A stretch of 6,860 bases of DNA. Source: Scatosoma sp045654025 (GTDB lineage: Bacteria > Bacillota > Clostridia > Christensenellales > Borkfalkiaceae). Where the stretch lies: assembly GCA_045654025.1 (NCBI GenBank), contig JAZOMO010000029.1, positions 1 through 6,860 on the forward strand, given 5' to 3'. A model generated the notes under the pieces. That model was not told where the DNA came from. It saw nothing but the letters and a program-made list of their open reading frames with translations, and did no database searches. Of the stretch, positions 5,829-6,860 are shown piece after piece. Made by a program: the position numbers and the translations under genes. The first letter of the stretch is position 1; each line of letters opens with the position of its first letter.

Positions 5829-6860
5829 TTATTCGTCGTCCTCGTCGTCGCCAAAGAGCCCGCCGAATTCATCGTCGTCCTCGTCGTCGAACAGCTCGTC
5901 TTCGTCGTCGCCAAAGTCGTCCTCGAAGTCCTCGTCATCCTCAAACAACGCAACCTCAGTTTCGTCCTCGTCTTCTTCGATGCCGTCGCTGAAGTCGAAG
6001 TCTTCGTAGTCCTCTTCCTTCTGCGAAATCTGACGGGAAGGCGTTCTCTCTCTCGTGTCTTCGTCCTCGAATTCACGGATCACAAGCTCGTCACCGTTTT
6101 CGGTAAGAACCTTAACGTCCAAAGCGAGCGCCTGCAATTCCTTAAGGAGCACCTTGAATGCTTCAGGGATACCCGGTTCGGAAATGTTTTCGCCCTTCAC
6201 GATGGATTCATACGTCTTAACACGGCCTACGATGTCGTCCGACTTAACGGTCAGGATTTCCTGCAGGATGTGCGCCGCGCCGTATGCTTCCAGAGCCCAA
6301 ACTTCCATTTCACCGAAACGCTGGCCACCGAACTGCGCTTTACCGCCGAGAGGCTGCTGCGTGATCATACTATAAGGACCGATCGCACGTGCGTGAATCT
6401 TATCGTCAACCAAGTGGTTGAGCTTAATCATATACTGTACACCAACGGTGACACGGTTTTCAAAAGGTTCGCCCGTTCTACCGTCGAATACCTGGAACTT
6501 ACCGTCAACGTTGCCGTCGGGGTTCAAGAGGTTATTTTCCTTGAACAACTGTTCAAGGTCACGCTCGTTCGCGCCGTCGAATACGGGCGTAGCGATCTTC
6601 CAACCGAGCTGCTTACATACGTAGCCCAAGTGCACTTCCAAAACCTGACCGATGTTCATACGCGAAGGAACGCCGAGGGGGTTGAGCAAGATCTGCAAAG
6701 GCGTACCGTCTGCAAGGAAAGGCATATCTGCCTGCGAAAGTACTCGGGAGATGACACCCTTGTTACCGTGACGACCTGCCATCTTATCACCGATTTGAAT
6801 CTTACGCTTCTGCGCGATGTATACGCGTACAAGCTTGGATACGCCCGGTTCAAGTTCGTC
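5829..6860 (-). CDS. rpoB: DNA-directed RNA polymerase subunit beta, C-terminal part (5' end outside the window)
   Basis: The frame is open from the right edge (6860) to TAA at 5829-5831, giving 343 residues, roughly the last third of the subunit; the missing N-terminal part is cut by the window. Conserved blocks are ELEPGV...KLVRVYIAQKRKIQ and GDKMAGRHGNKGVIS (25-39, active-site side), PLGVPSRMNIGQVLE, and GGKAQFGGQRFGEMEVWALE followed by AYGAAHILQE (about 172-202), which contacts beta' in the clamp region. The conserved core ends near residue 266. It is followed by about 77 extra residues, of which the last 62 (DNA 5832-6017) are 40 Asp/Glu, nine Phe/Tyr and no Lys or Arg. Shorter acidic ends are known in Firmicutes RpoB; this one is unusually long and acidic. 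It is co-transcribed with rpoC. Confidence 0.99.
   Translation of the reverse strand, partial: DELEPGVSKLVRVYIAQKRKIQIGDKMAGRHGNKGVISRVLSQADMPFLADGTPLQILLNPLGVPSRMNIGQVLEVHLGYVCKQLGWKIATPVFDGANERDLEQLFKENNLLNPDGNVDGKFQVFDGRTGEPFENRVTVGVQYMIKLNHLVDDKIHARAIGPYSMITQQPLGGKAQFGGQRFGEMEVWALEAYGAAHILQEILTVKSDDIVGRVKTYESIVKGENISEPGIPEAFKVLLKELQALALDVKVLTENGDELVIREFEDEDTRERTPSRQISQKEEDYEDFDFSDGIEEDEDETEVALFEDDEDFEDDFGDDEDELFDDEDDDEFGGLFGDDEDDE
5833..5910 (-). repeat. Coding trinucleotide-type repeats in the acidic tail of rpoB
   Basis: Runs of the plus-strand unit TCG/TCC/TCT encode consecutive Asp and Glu on the minus strand. An 18-base block (TCGTCGTCCTCGTCGTCG) occurs exactly at 5833-5850 and again at 5872-5889, 39 bases (13 codons) apart. 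A related 15-base block lies at 5896-5910. All repeats stay in phase with the codons. Such repeats can gain or lose units by slippage without breaking the frame. Confidence 0.8.

Noticed and set aside
5795..6076. Out-of-frame minus-strand open frame encoding a very basic Arg/Thr/Lys-rich peptide
   Set aside because: It is the +1-type shadow of the Asp/Glu repeats in rpoB. The strange composition follows from the trinucleotide repeats, and there is no sign of separate translation.

Overview
The window is bacterial chromosome, most likely from an anaerobic member of the Firmicutes (Bacillota), probably class Clostridia. This rests on a pyruvate formate-lyase activating enzyme, strong Shine-Dalgarno sites, two textbook sigma-A type promoters, a Gram-positive style RpoC with no large insertion in its trigger loop, and an RpoB ending in an acidic tail. 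Genus and species cannot be read from the sequence. Base composition is near balanced inside genes and AT-rich in the longest gap (1328-1405).

From the right edge leftwards, almost everything reads on the minus strand. First is the last third of rpoB (5829-6860, cut by the window edge). A 21-bp gap with a good ribosome site leads to complete rpoC (2001-5807). The rpoBC transcript ends at a strong intrinsic terminator (1961-1989). Three bases beyond its T-tract begins the promoter (1929-1957) of a small membrane protein gene of the GtrA family (1406-1906). An AT-rich gap then leads to a second near-perfect promoter (1299-1327). It drives a two-gene unit: pflA (466-1218) and a 110-residue thioredoxin-fold protein with a CANC motif (130-462), three bases apart. 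A terminator-like hairpin (1234-1270) lies in the pflA leader. The left edge holds the last 32 codons of an unidentified plus-strand gene (2-100) that converges on the pflA unit.

The logic is three transcription units in a row: core RNA polymerase beta and beta' subunits; a lone GtrA membrane protein; and a radical-SAM activase with a thiol-redox partner but no pyruvate formate-lyase gene beside it. No phage, IS element, CRISPR array, tRNA or rRNA is visible.

I found no clear undescribed multi-gene system. The points most worth a second look are the very acidic, repeat-encoded RpoB C-terminal tail; an apparent expansion in RpoC downstream of the catalytic motif; the pflA leader hairpin and uncertain pflA start; and the pflA-thioredoxin pair without pflB.
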